A stretch of DNA of 50,192 nt from Alphaproteobacteria bacterium MarineAlpha6_Bin4. Lineage in GTDB: Bacteria; Pseudomonadota; Alphaproteobacteria; GCA-002720895. The stretch covers positions 1-50,192 of the forward strand of contig PTKO01000003.1 of the NCBI GenBank assembly GCA_002937775.1, written 5' to 3'. Positions 1 to 9,176 of the stretch are shown here, piece after piece. Positions within the stretch are counted from its first letter, which is position 1. Each line of letters begins with the position of its first letter. Below the pieces are notes generated by a model that had not been told where the DNA came from, made no database searches, and worked only from the letters and a program-made list of their open reading frames with translations. The translations under genes and the position numbers were made by a program.

Positions 1-1182
1 GAAAACCCTTGGGATTTAGCCTTCACAAAAGCCGGCGATATGTTTTACACTGAAAAATGTAAAGGTCTTTCAGTTAAGACTAAATCCGGTTCTGTAAATG
101 CATTGTACGGAATGAAAGATTCTTCAGGCTACAATAGTACTGGAAGTGATCTTTTTTGTTCTGGTCAAGCTGGCATGATGGGGGTTACTTTAGATCCTAA
201 GTTTAAAAATAACCGTAGGATCTATGTTGCATCAACTTCCAGCAAATATCATGGCTCTGGTTGTAAGGACAACTTCGATAAATGTGATGGTGGTATTATC
301 ATGAGATTTACTGTAAGTAAAGACATGAAGAGTGTTTCTGATCGTACCGATATTGTAAAAGATATACAATATAAGCCATTTAAGTCTGACCATCCATTTG
401 GAGGACCTGGCGCTCATAATGGTAACAGATTACGTTTCGGACCTGATGGTTACCTTTGGGCAACAACAGGAGATCGTCACAGAGGAGATGTTCCTCAATC
501 ACCAACACTACTTGGTGGTAATGTTCTTCGAATTGACACAGATGGCAAAGCTCATCCTGGAAATAAACCTCCAAAAGGCTTTGATAAGCGTATGTATACC
601 TATGGACATAGAAATGTTCAAGGTATAGATTTTCGTCCTAGCGATGGACGAGCTTTTACTGCTGAGCATGGACCATGGCATAACGATGAAATAACTGCTT
701 TGGTCAATGGTGGTAATGGAGGATGGGACCCTCGTCCAAATATTGCTGGTCGTGGTGATTGTCCTGATGAATATTGTGGATACATGCCTAACCAAAAAGA
801 AGGTATGCTTCCAGCTGCTCGTGCTGAAGCCGGTACACCAATGAGTGATACTCGTTTTAAAGACTTAATGTCTCCAGCATGGAACAACAATGGTATTTCT
901 CAGGGAACAGGCTCTGCTGCTTTCTTAAAAGGAAGTAACTGGGGTTACTGGGAAGGACGATTGGCTGTTGGAATCATGGGCATTGGTTTCGGCGGAACAC
1001 CATCTGGTATGAGAATTGACGTAATTGATATTGCTAAAGATGGCAAGTCAATTAAAAGTGTAATTCATATACCGACTGGCTTAACAAAGAGATTTAGAGG
1101 TTTAAGACTTGGACCAGACAATGCTCTTTATGCTGCAGTTGATGAAGGTGAAATCTTCAAAATTACAGCAACTACCAAATAA
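1..1182 (+). CDS. PQQ-dependent sugar dehydrogenase-like (glucose/sorbosone dehydrogenase family), 5' truncated by window edge
   Basis: Frame +1 is open from base 1 (ENPWDLAFTKAGDM...), so the ORF-track ATG at 40 is internal; motifs GAHNGNRLRFGPDGYLWATTGDR, YGHRNVQGIDF, AEHGPWHNDEI are typical of the family. Confidence 0.85.
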   Translation, partial: ENPWDLAFTKAGDMFYTEKCKGLSVKTKSGSVNALYGMKDSSGYNSTGSDLFCSGQAGMMGVTLDPKFKNNRRIYVASTSSKYHGSGCKDNFDKCDGGIIMRFTVSKDMKSVSDRTDIVKDIQYKPFKSDHPFGGPGAHNGNRLRFGPDGYLWATTGDRHRGDVPQSPTLLGGNVLRIDTDGKAHPGNKPPKGFDKRMYTYGHRNVQGIDFRPSDGRAFTAEHGPWHNDEITALVNGGNGGWDPRPNIAGRGDCPDEYCGYMPNQKEGMLPAARAEAGTPMSDTRFKDLMSPAWNNNGISQGTGSAAFLKGSNWGYWEGRLAVGIMGIGFGGTPSGMRIDVIDIAKDGKSIKSVIHIPTGLTKRFRGLRLGPDNALYAAVDEGEIFKITATTK

Positions 1183-1190
1183 TTGATTTA

Positions 1191-1214
1191 CTCGCGCCAT
1201 GATAGTGGCGCGAG
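1191..1214 (+). terminator. Perfect 9-bp stem hairpin (ctcgcgcca-tgatag-tggcgcgag) followed by T-rich tract
   Basis: Inverted repeat read directly; lies just after the stop at 1182. Confidence 0.65.
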
Positions 1215-1360
1215 TTTATCTATCTTTAATAATTCTTAAAAATTTAAATATGGCAAAAATATGGCATTTTTTATGTGGACAAAGCCATTTTTTTTTATAA
1301 TGATCTTAAAAGTACTGATAATTATTTTCAGTATATTATTAATCTCGGGAGGTTATATAT

Positions 1361-3052
1361 ATGACTTCGATCAAAAAAACTCTAAGTGTTGCTACAGTTT
1401 TAGCTACAATCTCTGGTTTTGCATTTGCTACTAGTGCTGGAGAATACGCTAAACTTCCAGGTAAAAATTGGCTTGGATACGGTGGTGATGCTGGACAACA
1501 AAGATACCATCCAAGTACTGGTATCAATGTCAAAAATGCTAAGAATCTAAATGTAAAATGGATTCATCAGCATGGTGAAAAACTGGGTTCACATGAAACA
1601 ACTCCAGTTATAGAAGACGGCATTATGTATTACACAACTCCTTACAATCATGTATTTGCAGTTGATGCAAAAACAGGTAAAGAGTTATGGCAATACACTC
1701 ACAAAAACAAACCAGCTATTTATTGTTGTGGTCCTAATAGTAGAGGTGTGGCTTTATTAAAAGATAAAGTTGTATTTGCTACTTTGGATGCAATGTTAGT
1801 TGCTTTGGACAAAAAAACAGGAGCTCTTGCATGGGAACATCAAATAGCTGACAACGAAGCTGGCTATTCTCAAACTCATACACCTGCTGTTTATAAAGAT
1901 AAAATAATCATGGGTATGTCTGGTGCTGAATACGGTATCCGTGGTTTTATATCTGCATACAACATCGATGACGGTAAATTAGCATGGAAATGGTATACTG
2001 TTCCATCTCCATCTTACACTAATCCTGACGGCCTTAAAGGCTGGGAAGGTGACTTTGTAAATGTTACTGACCCTGGAGTTGGTGACGAACCGTTAAACCG
2101 TGACATCGCTGCAGAAAAAGCTGCTATTAAATCAGGTAAATATGATGATGCCTGGAAAGTTGGTGGTGCATCTGCGTGGATGACAGGATCTGTTGATCAT
2201 TCTGATGGATCTGTTTATTTCACAACTGGAAATCCATCTCCTGACTTAGATGGAACTATTAGACCTGGTGATAACAGATGGTCTGATGCTCTAGTTAAAA
2301 TCAATGCTGATAGTGGAAAGCTAATTTGGGCTTACCAATATATCAGACACGATGTATGGGATCTTGACTCTGTTTCTCCTCCAATCCTAGCGGATGTAAA
2401 GGACGAAGGTGGCAAGATGATCAAAGGTGTTATTCATGGTGGAAAAACTGGATGGACTTATGTTCATGCAGCATCTGACGGACGTTTAATCCGTAGATCT
2501 AAAGAGATGATTCCTCATGAAAATCTTTTTGCTTTACCTACTAGCGAGGGAACAAGAATGCTTCCTGGTGCTAATGGTGGAGTTGAATGGTCACCTGGTG
2601 CTTTTAGCCCAAAAACACGTCTAGTCTATTATGTTAATCTTCACCAACCTATGAATTATATAACTCATAGCGCTGGTTATCAAAAAGGTAAACTATGGCT
2701 AGGTTCTGCTTTTGTTGCTATTCCTGGTGAAAAACAGTGGGGCAGAATATCTGCTGTTAACGTAGACACTGCTAAAATCGAATGGGAAGTTGATACTGAC
2801 GAACCAATGATCGGTGGTGGCTGTGTGACTGGTGGAGACGTTTTCTTTGCTGGAGAAGCTAATGGCTACTTCAGAGCTTATAACGCTAAAACCGGTAAAA
2901 AACTATGGGAGTTCCAAACTGGAGCTGGAGCTAATGCTGCTTGTGCTTTATACGAGCTAGGCGGTAAACTTCACGTTGCAGTTGCTTCTGGTGGAAATGC
3001 ACAAATTAATGCACCACGTGGGGACAATCTTATCGTTTTTACAGTAGACTAA
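1361..3052 (+). CDS. PQQ-dependent alcohol dehydrogenase (quinoprotein, XoxF/PedH-like active site)
   Basis: Signal peptide; vicinal Cys pair (YCCGPNSRG), RPGDNRWSDAL, HDVWDLDS, tryptophan-docking-like repeats (DAKTGKELWQY, NAKTGKKLWEF); SD gggagg upstream. Confidence 0.9.
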   Translation: MTSIKKTLSVATVLATISGFAFATSAGEYAKLPGKNWLGYGGDAGQQRYHPSTGINVKNAKNLNVKWIHQHGEKLGSHETTPVIEDGIMYYTTPYNHVFAVDAKTGKELWQYTHKNKPAIYCCGPNSRGVALLKDKVVFATLDAMLVALDKKTGALAWEHQIADNEAGYSQTHTPAVYKDKIIMGMSGAEYGIRGFISAYNIDDGKLAWKWYTVPSPSYTNPDGLKGWEGDFVNVTDPGVGDEPLNRDIAAEKAAIKSGKYDDAWKVGGASAWMTGSVDHSDGSVYFTTGNPSPDLDGTIRPGDNRWSDALVKINADSGKLIWAYQYIRHDVWDLDSVSPPILADVKDEGGKMIKGVIHGGKTGWTYVHAASDGRLIRRSKEMIPHENLFALPTSEGTRMLPGANGGVEWSPGAFSPKTRLVYYVNLHQPMNYITHSAGYQKGKLWLGSAFVAIPGEKQWGRISAVNVDTAKIEWEVDTDEPMIGGGCVTGGDVFFAGEANGYFRAYNAKTGKKLWEFQTGAGANAACALYELGGKLHVAVASGGNAQINAPRGDNLIVFTVD

Positions 3053-3074
3053 TAATTAAAGTCTAGATATTATG

Positions 3075-3103
3075 GGGCATCTTTTTTTTTTAAAAAGGTG
3101 CCC
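3075..3103 (+). terminator. Intrinsic terminator-like hairpin (gggcatcttttt / aaaaaggtgccc) followed by tatatttttt
   Basis: 12-bp stem with one G-U pair, 5-nt loop, T-rich tail. Confidence 0.75.
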
Positions 3104-3127
3104 TATATTTTTTAAATTAGGTATTAA

Positions 3128-3724
3128 ATGTTTTTAAAAAAATTATTAATTTCATTATTTGGTTTAATTTTATTATTTGTATTTAATCCAATTAATGCAG
3201 AGCATCATGGAGCTGGCGAAAAAATTACACCTTCATGGATGGTTGTTGATAGCGAAAATAAATTTGTTACATTTACTTTAACTTCAGCATATAACGGAAA
3301 TAATGGTTCATGGAATTATAATGGTTTTTATAATGGTTCTGCAAATTTAATTGTACCTCAAGGATGGAATGTTAATTTGAAATTTGTTAATCCAGATGGC
3401 AATTATAGACATAGTATAGCTGTGATTAAAATGTGGGATGGTGATAATGTCCCGCAAGAAGCAGATGACTCATTAGTTGCTATTGCAAGAGCTTATAGTT
3501 TATCACCGGCACAAGGGTGCCTTTCTTGCAAGGAAGATGTAAAATTTAAAGCAAAAAATAGAGATGATTATACAATTGGTAAATATTCTGTATTTTGTGG
3601 TGTTCCAGGACATGGAGGATCTGGAATGTGGTTAGGGTTTTCAGTTAAAGACGGAATAGATGCTCCTTTTGTTTTGTTTGATAAATCTGCAATGGATGAA
3701 GGATATGCAAAGCCGCTACTTTAG
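3128..3724 (+). CDS. Sulfocyanin-like secreted type I blue copper protein
   Basis: Signal peptide; NGFYNGSANLIVPQGWNVNLKFVNPDGNYRHSIAVI and YSVFCGVPGHGGSGMW give H...C...H...M copper ligands. Confidence 0.85.
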   Translation: MFLKKLLISLFGLILLFVFNPINAEHHGAGEKITPSWMVVDSENKFVTFTLTSAYNGNNGSWNYNGFYNGSANLIVPQGWNVNLKFVNPDGNYRHSIAVIKMWDGDNVPQEADDSLVAIARAYSLSPAQGCLSCKEDVKFKAKNRDDYTIGKYSVFCGVPGHGGSGMWLGFSVKDGIDAPFVLFDKSAMDEGYAKPLL

Positions 3725-4349
3725 TTTTTTTCTTTTAATTATTTTCTTCTTTTTTAATAGTAATAAATCTTTTTCGGAAGATGAGTTTCCTTCTTTAGAT
3801 CTTAATAAAGATCAAAATAAGATTGTTCAAAATGCTTTAACAAGTTGTAAAGATGTTAATTTTGAAAATTTGTTAAATTCCAGAAAAGAAAAGCTAGGAG
3901 TAAGTGAACCAGATAAAACTATTAATAAAAAAAAACAATTAGATAATTCTTTAGGCATTGAAGTTAGCAGATCTATTGAAACAATTTACACTCCCAAACA
4001 GTCATTAGACAATGTAAATAAAATTTTATCATCTATAAAAGATGATCGTCTATATCCTGCTATTAAGTATTATATAATTAAAGACTTTGCTTTTTATGAA
4101 AGTGGTTTATGCAAATCATTAAAAAGTCACTTTGACACCTACAAAGTTTACAAAGAGTTTTATTTAAAAACTAAAAATAAAGAATTAGACCCAATTTATG
4201 AAAATGAAAATAATTTAAATTTTTTTTACAAAAATTCTTCTGCTGCACGAAAAAGATTGCTACTTGCTATTCAATCAAAAAAAAGACTTTTAGAGAAAGA
4301 ACAGTTTCTTTTAAAGAATCTTAGAATTTTTGCAGAAACTTATATTTAA
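3705..4349 (+). CDS. Exported protein of unknown function
   Basis: ORF with signal-peptide-like N-terminus (MQSRYFSFFLLIIFFFFNSNKSFS); start reassigned from 3660 to ATG 3705. Confidence 0.6.
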   Translation: MQSRYFSFFLLIIFFFFNSNKSFSEDEFPSLDLNKDQNKIVQNALTSCKDVNFENLLNSRKEKLGVSEPDKTINKKKQLDNSLGIEVSRSIETIYTPKQSLDNVNKILSSIKDDRLYPAIKYYIIKDFAFYESGLCKSLKSHFDTYKVYKEFYLKTKNKELDPIYENENNLNFFYKNSSAARKRLLLAIQSKKRLLEKEQFLLKNLRIFAETYI

Positions 4350-4696
4350 TGTTTTGGATCTAAACCGGAGTGCTCAATAATATATTTTGTCAGTGGTTCT
4401 AAATCATCCAAAAGTCTAATCGTGGTATTTTTATAGTGTGCAGTATCCAATTTATCTTCATATGTTTTTATTTCATGGTACATATCAATAGCTTTAACTA
4501 ATTTTTTTCTTACTTTTAATAAATCTTCTAAACTTTTAAAATGTCCTTTTGATCCAATTGCAAAAGCATCCTCAGCATCACTCACTAACATTCCTGCTTT
4601 CTTAATTCTTTCATCTAAATCATCAGCATATATGTGGCCAGAATTAATAAAAGAAAAAATAAATAAAAGTATTGAGATTTTTAAAAGTTTAAGCAT
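4346..4696 (-). CDS. Small exported protein of unknown function
   Basis: 116-aa ORF with hydrophobic signal peptide, convergent with upstream ORF. Confidence 0.6.
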   Translation of the reverse strand: MLKLLKISILLFIFSFINSGHIYADDLDERIKKAGMLVSDAEDAFAIGSKGHFKSLEDLLKVRKKLVKAIDMYHEIKTYEDKLDTAHYKNTTIRLLDDLEPLTKYIIEHSGLDPKH

Positions 4697-4729
4697 CTTA
4701 AATAAGATTATAACTTTAAAAAAATAATT

Positions 4730-5296
4730 ATGAAAAATTTTTTTTATATTTTTTTGTTCACTTTTATTCCATTAATCATTTTTGCCAATGAGTTAGATGA
4801 AGAACTAATTGATAAAAAGTTTAATCAAATAAAAACTTCAGAGTTTTGTAATACTAGTGAATGGAGTGAAATTCAAAGAAAAGATTTTGTTAAGGCTTTT
4901 GTTTTAGGCCGGTATTGGGAGATTGAAGAAGCAAATGAATCAGAAAAAATAGATCAGCAAAGCTTTGATAAATTTTTTAACGAAATTTGTCAAAACGAAG
5001 GTTTGTTAATTAAAAATATTGAGAACTTAATTTTAAAAAATAATATTAAAAGATTTTATTACACGGGACATGATTGGATTAAATTAGATATTCAAAGAAA
5101 AAAAATATTTATTAAGGGGTATAATTCAGGGATCAAATCAAATAATGATGAAAAAAAAAGAATGGTAGTAAAATATAATGTTCTATTTTCCAGATTATCA
5201 GATTATTATTTCTACACTAATCATAGAGATGAAACAGTAGATCTATCAATCAAAACTATAGTTGACCAGATTTTTGGACATTTGTATGTAGATTAA
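4730..5296 (+). CDS. Exported protein of unknown function
   Basis: 188-aa ORF with signal-peptide-like N-terminus. Confidence 0.6.
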   Translation: MKNFFYIFLFTFIPLIIFANELDEELIDKKFNQIKTSEFCNTSEWSEIQRKDFVKAFVLGRYWEIEEANESEKIDQQSFDKFFNEICQNEGLLIKNIENLILKNNIKRFYYTGHDWIKLDIQRKKIFIKGYNSGIKSNNDEKKRMVVKYNVLFSRLSDYYFYTNHRDETVDLSIKTIVDQIFGHLYVD

Positions 5297-6534
5297 TTAG
5301 GTAACTTTAAATCTTTAATAATTAAATAACCCAGAATAAAAAAAATAATTATACTTACAAAACCTGCTTTTTGATTATTAAAAGTAGTTGTCAATAAAGC
5401 TACAAAATAGGGGCCTAGAAAGGCAGTTATTTTTCCTGACAACCCGTATATTCCAAACATCTTTGATTGATCATTTATTTTTGATAATCTAGCCATACAT
5501 GACCTACTAGTAGATTGCAATCCTCCAATAAAAAGACCTATGCCAATTCCTAATATCCAAAAAAGAATTTTATTATTTGTAATTAAAATAAATGAGCAAA
5601 TGGATATTAAAGATATAAGGCAAGTTTTTATAATTATCCTTGGTCCAAATTTATCATCAAAAAAAGCAAAAATTACAGAACCAAATCCAGCCGAAATATT
5701 TAAAGCAATTCCAAATAAAATTATTTCACTAAATTCCATATTATATAATGTCGCAGCATAAATTCCCCCAAATGCAAACAAAGTATTTAATCCATCAGTG
5801 TAAAGCATTCTTGAAATTAAAAATTTTAGCGTAGTATTTTCTATTGATAAAAATGTTTTCTTTATATTTGCTATTAAATTAATTCTTTTTATTTTTATTT
5901 TTTTTTCTTTTATAAAAATAAAACTTGGGATACTAAAAATTAAAAACCACAATCCTATAAATGGACCAATAATTCTTACATGTTCAAATTTTTCTTTATC
6001 CAACCCAAATACAGGTTTTTCAGGGTTAATAAAAAGCAAAAAACAAATAATAAGTGAAACAATGCCCCCTATATATCCCAAAGACCAGGCGATGCCTGAT
6101 ATTTTGCCAATATTATTTTTATCTGATACTTTTTTTAATAATGCATTATAAAAAACAGTTGATATTTCGAAGAATACATTACCGAGCCCAATGATTATTA
6201 AAATAAAAAGAATTATATTTTTATTAGTGTCAGCAAACCATAGAAGAAATGCAAACAAACACGTTAAACAGGATGAAATAATTAAAAAAACTTTTCTTCT
6301 TTTTATAATATCTGAATAAATCCCAATAATTGGAGCTAAAAATGCTAATGCTAAACCTGATATTGACAACATATAACCCCATAATGAAGTTCCTATAATT
6401 TCATTTGGGGCTACATTTTTTACAAAATATGTAGAAAAAATAAAAGTAATAATAACTGTAGGCCAAGCTGAGTTCGCCCAATCTAGTAAAGACCAACTAC
6501 AAAGTTCTTTGTTAATTTTCCTTTTGATAAACAA
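5293..6534 (-). CDS. MFS transporter, UMF1/Atg22-like
   Basis: Multiple TM segments; SLLDWANSAWPTVIITFIFSTYF N-terminus and GGLQSTSRSCMARL motif. Confidence 0.8.
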   Translation of the reverse strand: MFIKRKINKELCSWSLLDWANSAWPTVIITFIFSTYFVKNVAPNEIIGTSLWGYMLSISGLALAFLAPIIGIYSDIIKRRKVFLIISSCLTCLFAFLLWFADTNKNIILFILIIIGLGNVFFEISTVFYNALLKKVSDKNNIGKISGIAWSLGYIGGIVSLIICFLLFINPEKPVFGLDKEKFEHVRIIGPFIGLWFLIFSIPSFIFIKEKKIKIKRINLIANIKKTFLSIENTTLKFLISRMLYTDGLNTLFAFGGIYAATLYNMEFSEIILFGIALNISAGFGSVIFAFFDDKFGPRIIIKTCLISLISICSFILITNNKILFWILGIGIGLFIGGLQSTSRSCMARLSKINDQSKMFGIYGLSGKITAFLGPYFVALLTTTFNNQKAGFVSIIIFFILGYLIIKDLKLPN

Positions 6535-6540
6535 TTTTAG

Positions 6541-6616
6541 TGGTGCCGGCTAGAGGAGTCGAACCCCTGACCCACTGATTACAAATCAGTTGCTCTACCA
6601 ACTGAGCTAAGCCGGC
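6541..6616 (-). tRNA. tRNA-Thr(TGT)
   Basis: Reverse complement folds as cloverleaf, GCCGGCT/AGCCGGC acceptor stem, anticodon loop TTTGTAA, encoded CCA. Confidence 0.95.
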
Positions 6617-6685
6617 ATATTAAATATTTAAAATAATAAAAAAAATCTTATTATAAAGTAAAAAATTTATTTTATTAATAGTTTA

Positions 6686-7105
6686 ATGTTACATGAACAA
6701 TTAAAAGATTTCCAAAATAATAAAAACGTTAGCAATAAAGCTTTTGGAATACAATTATCTTTAATTCTACTTATTGTATTTTTAATACGTTTTTATTTTG
6801 ATCATTTTGGTTTACTGGAGATTATATTAATTTCTTTAACAGCTATTATTATAATTATTGCTTATATAAACCCATCTTTATTAAACTTTCTAAGAATTAT
6901 TTTTTTTAATTTAGCTAAATTACTTGCTAGATTTTTTAACCCGATAATAATGTTAGTTTTTTATGTTATAATAATGCTTCCTTTTGGGATTTTTTTAAAA
7001 ATTTTTCAATACGACCCATTGAAAGAAAAAATAAATAAAAATTTAAAAACATATTGGATTTATTCAAAAAAAGTTAATAAAAGATTTTTTAGACAACAAT
7101 TTTAG
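6686..7105 (+). CDS. SxtJ-family-like membrane protein
   Basis: 139-aa membrane ORF directly upstream of DUF5989-like ORF and carbamoyltransferase; C-terminal FGIFLKIFQYDPLK. Confidence 0.65.
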   Translation: MLHEQLKDFQNNKNVSNKAFGIQLSLILLIVFLIRFYFDHFGLLEIILISLTAIIIIIAYINPSLLNFLRIIFFNLAKLLARFFNPIIMLVFYVIIMLPFGIFLKIFQYDPLKEKINKNLKTYWIYSKKVNKRFFRQQF

Positions 7106-7109
7106 TATT

Positions 7110-7259
7110 ATGAATTTTATAATTGAGATTTTTAATTTTTTAAAGGTTAGAAAAAAATTTTGGCTTTTACCAATAATTATAATATTAATTTTTTTCGGTG
7201 CTCTGCTTTTTTTTACATCTGGAACAGCTGTAGCTCCTTTGATATATACAATTTTCTAA
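7110..7259 (+). CDS. DUF5989-like small membrane protein (49 aa)
   Basis: Read by hand: MNFIIEIFNFLKVRKKFWLLPIIIILIFFGALLFFTSGTAVAPLIYTIF*; not in ORF track (below length cutoff). Confidence 0.75.
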   Translation: MNFIIEIFNFLKVRKKFWLLPIIIILIFFGALLFFTSGTAVAPLIYTIF

Positions 7260-7263
7260 ATCA

Positions 7264-9054
7264 GTGAATATTATAGGAATATCCTGTTTTTATCATGATA
7301 GCGCTGCTGCTTTAATAAAAGATGGCAATGTTATTTCAGCTGTTCAAGAAGAAAGATTTACAAGAATTAAGCATGATGCAAGTTTTCCTATTAACTCCAT
7401 TAAGTACTGCTTAAAATCAAGTAATTTAAAACTTTCTAATATTGATGCAATAGTTTTTTATGAAAAACCATTTATTAAATTTGAAAGATTGTTGGAAACA
7501 TATTTGCAGAAAGTACCATTTGGTTTTCAATCATTTAAATTAGCAATTCCCTTGTGGATTAAGGAAAAGCTTTTTCAAAGACAGTTAATATTAAGATTTT
7601 TAAAATCTATAGACTCAAGTAAATCTCTTAAAAATAAAATTTTTTTTACAGACCACCACCACAGCCATGCTGCAAGTGCTTTTTATCCATCTTCATTTAA
7701 GGAAGCAATTGTTTTAACAATGGATGGGGTAGGTGAATGGGCAACTACAACTGTTTATATAGGAAAAAAAAATACTTTAGAATTAAAAAAAGAAATTAAT
7801 TTTCCACATTCGTTAGGCCTACTTTATTCAGCATTTACATATTTTTTAGGTTTTAAAGTAAATGATGGTGAATATAAAATAATGGGTTTAGCCCCATATG
7901 GTGAACCAAAATATAAGAATTTAATTAAGAATTATTTAATTGATATTAAAAAAGACGGTTCTTTTAAACTAAATCAAAAATATTTTAATTATTCAACAGG
8001 CTTAACAATGACAAATAAAAATTTTAGCAATCTCTTTAATATGGAGGTAAGAAAGGAAACCGATAAGCTTTCACAAAAGCATATGGATATTGCATCATCA
8101 ATTCAATCTGTTTTGGAAGAGGTAGTTTTACTTTTAACAAAAAATTTACGTAGCGAATATGGAATAGAGAATTTATGTCTTGCAGGAGGAGTTGCTTTAA
8201 ATTGCGTTGCTAATGGTAAAATCTTAAATAAATCATATTTTAAGAATTTATGGATTCAACCAGCTGCTGGAGATGCAGGAGGGGCTTTAGGAGCTGCTTT
8301 AGCTATTTATTATGAATATTTTAAAAAAAAAAGAAGAATTAATTACAAAACAGATTTAATGCAAAACTCTTATTTAGGTCCTTCTTATAGTAATTCAGAA
8401 ATAAAAAAATTTTTAGACAAAAATAAAATTAAATATAAATATAAAAATGAAGGTGAATTAATTTCAATAACAGCCAGTTTGTTAGCTAAAGGAAAAATAT
8501 TAGGATGGTTTCAGGATAAAATGGAATTTGGGCCTAGAGCATTAGGAAACAGATCAATTATTGCTGATCCAAGATCAGATAAAATGCAAAAAAATTTAAA
8601 TTTAAAGATTAAATTCAGAGAAAGCTTTAGACCTTTCGCCCCTATTGTTCTTAAAGAAAAAGTTTCAAGTTGGTTTAACTTGAGTTGTGATAGCCCCTAT
8701 ATGTTATTAGTTTCTAATATTAAAGATTCAAAAAAAATAAAAATTAAAGAAAATAATTATAAAGGGATTAAAAAACTTTATTTAAAAAGATCTATAATAC
8801 CAGCGGTCACTCATGTTGATTATTCTGCAAGAATTCAAACATTAACAAAAGAAAATAATTTAATTTATAAATTACTAAAAAAGTTTTATAAAATTACTAA
8901 ATGCCCAGTGTTAGTTAATACTAGTTTTAATGTTAAAGATGAGCCAATTGTTTGTTCATACAGGGACGCCTATAACTGTTTTACAAATACAGGTTTAGAT
9001 GCATTAATCTTAGGAAATTATATTATTGATAATAAAAAAGTGAAATTGAATTAA
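7264..9054 (+). CDS. Carbamoyltransferase (NodU/CmcH family), GTG start
   Basis: GISCFYHDSAAALIKDG, QEERFTRIKHD, DHHHSHAASAFYPS, LAGGVALNCVANGKI, MEFGPRALGNRSIIADPR, NTSFNVKDEPIV. Confidence 0.95.
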   Translation: MNIIGISCFYHDSAAALIKDGNVISAVQEERFTRIKHDASFPINSIKYCLKSSNLKLSNIDAIVFYEKPFIKFERLLETYLQKVPFGFQSFKLAIPLWIKEKLFQRQLILRFLKSIDSSKSLKNKIFFTDHHHSHAASAFYPSSFKEAIVLTMDGVGEWATTTVYIGKKNTLELKKEINFPHSLGLLYSAFTYFLGFKVNDGEYKIMGLAPYGEPKYKNLIKNYLIDIKKDGSFKLNQKYFNYSTGLTMTNKNFSNLFNMEVRKETDKLSQKHMDIASSIQSVLEEVVLLLTKNLRSEYGIENLCLAGGVALNCVANGKILNKSYFKNLWIQPAAGDAGGALGAALAIYYEYFKKKRRINYKTDLMQNSYLGPSYSNSEIKKFLDKNKIKYKYKNEGELISITASLLAKGKILGWFQDKMEFGPRALGNRSIIADPRSDKMQKNLNLKIKFRESFRPFAPIVLKEKVSSWFNLSCDSPYMLLVSNIKDSKKIKIKENNYKGIKKLYLKRSIIPAVTHVDYSARIQTLTKENNLIYKLLKKFYKITKCPVLVNTSFNVKDEPIVCSYRDAYNCFTNTGLDALILGNYIIDNKKVKLN

Positions 9055-9087
9055 ATTTAAACTATATTAAATTAAATTTATTTAATT

Positions 9088-9173
9088 GGAGGGGTGGCCG
9101 AGTGGTTAAAGGCGGCAGTCTGTAAAACTGTTGACTTATGTCTACGTTGGTTCGAATCCAACCCCCTCCACCA
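9088..9173 (+). tRNA. tRNA-Tyr(GTA)
   Basis: GGAGGGG/CCCCTCC acceptor, anticodon in ctGTAaa, long variable arm, encoded CCA. Confidence 0.95.
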
Positions 9174-9176
9174 TAA

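Noticed and set aside
1276-1301. Promoter-like TGGACA...TATAAT upstream of the PQQ dehydrogenase
   Set aside because: Spacer is only 14 nt, outside the usual 16-18; not called.
3518-3529. Possible c-type heme motif in the copper protein
   Set aside because: CLSCK lacks the His of CxxCH.
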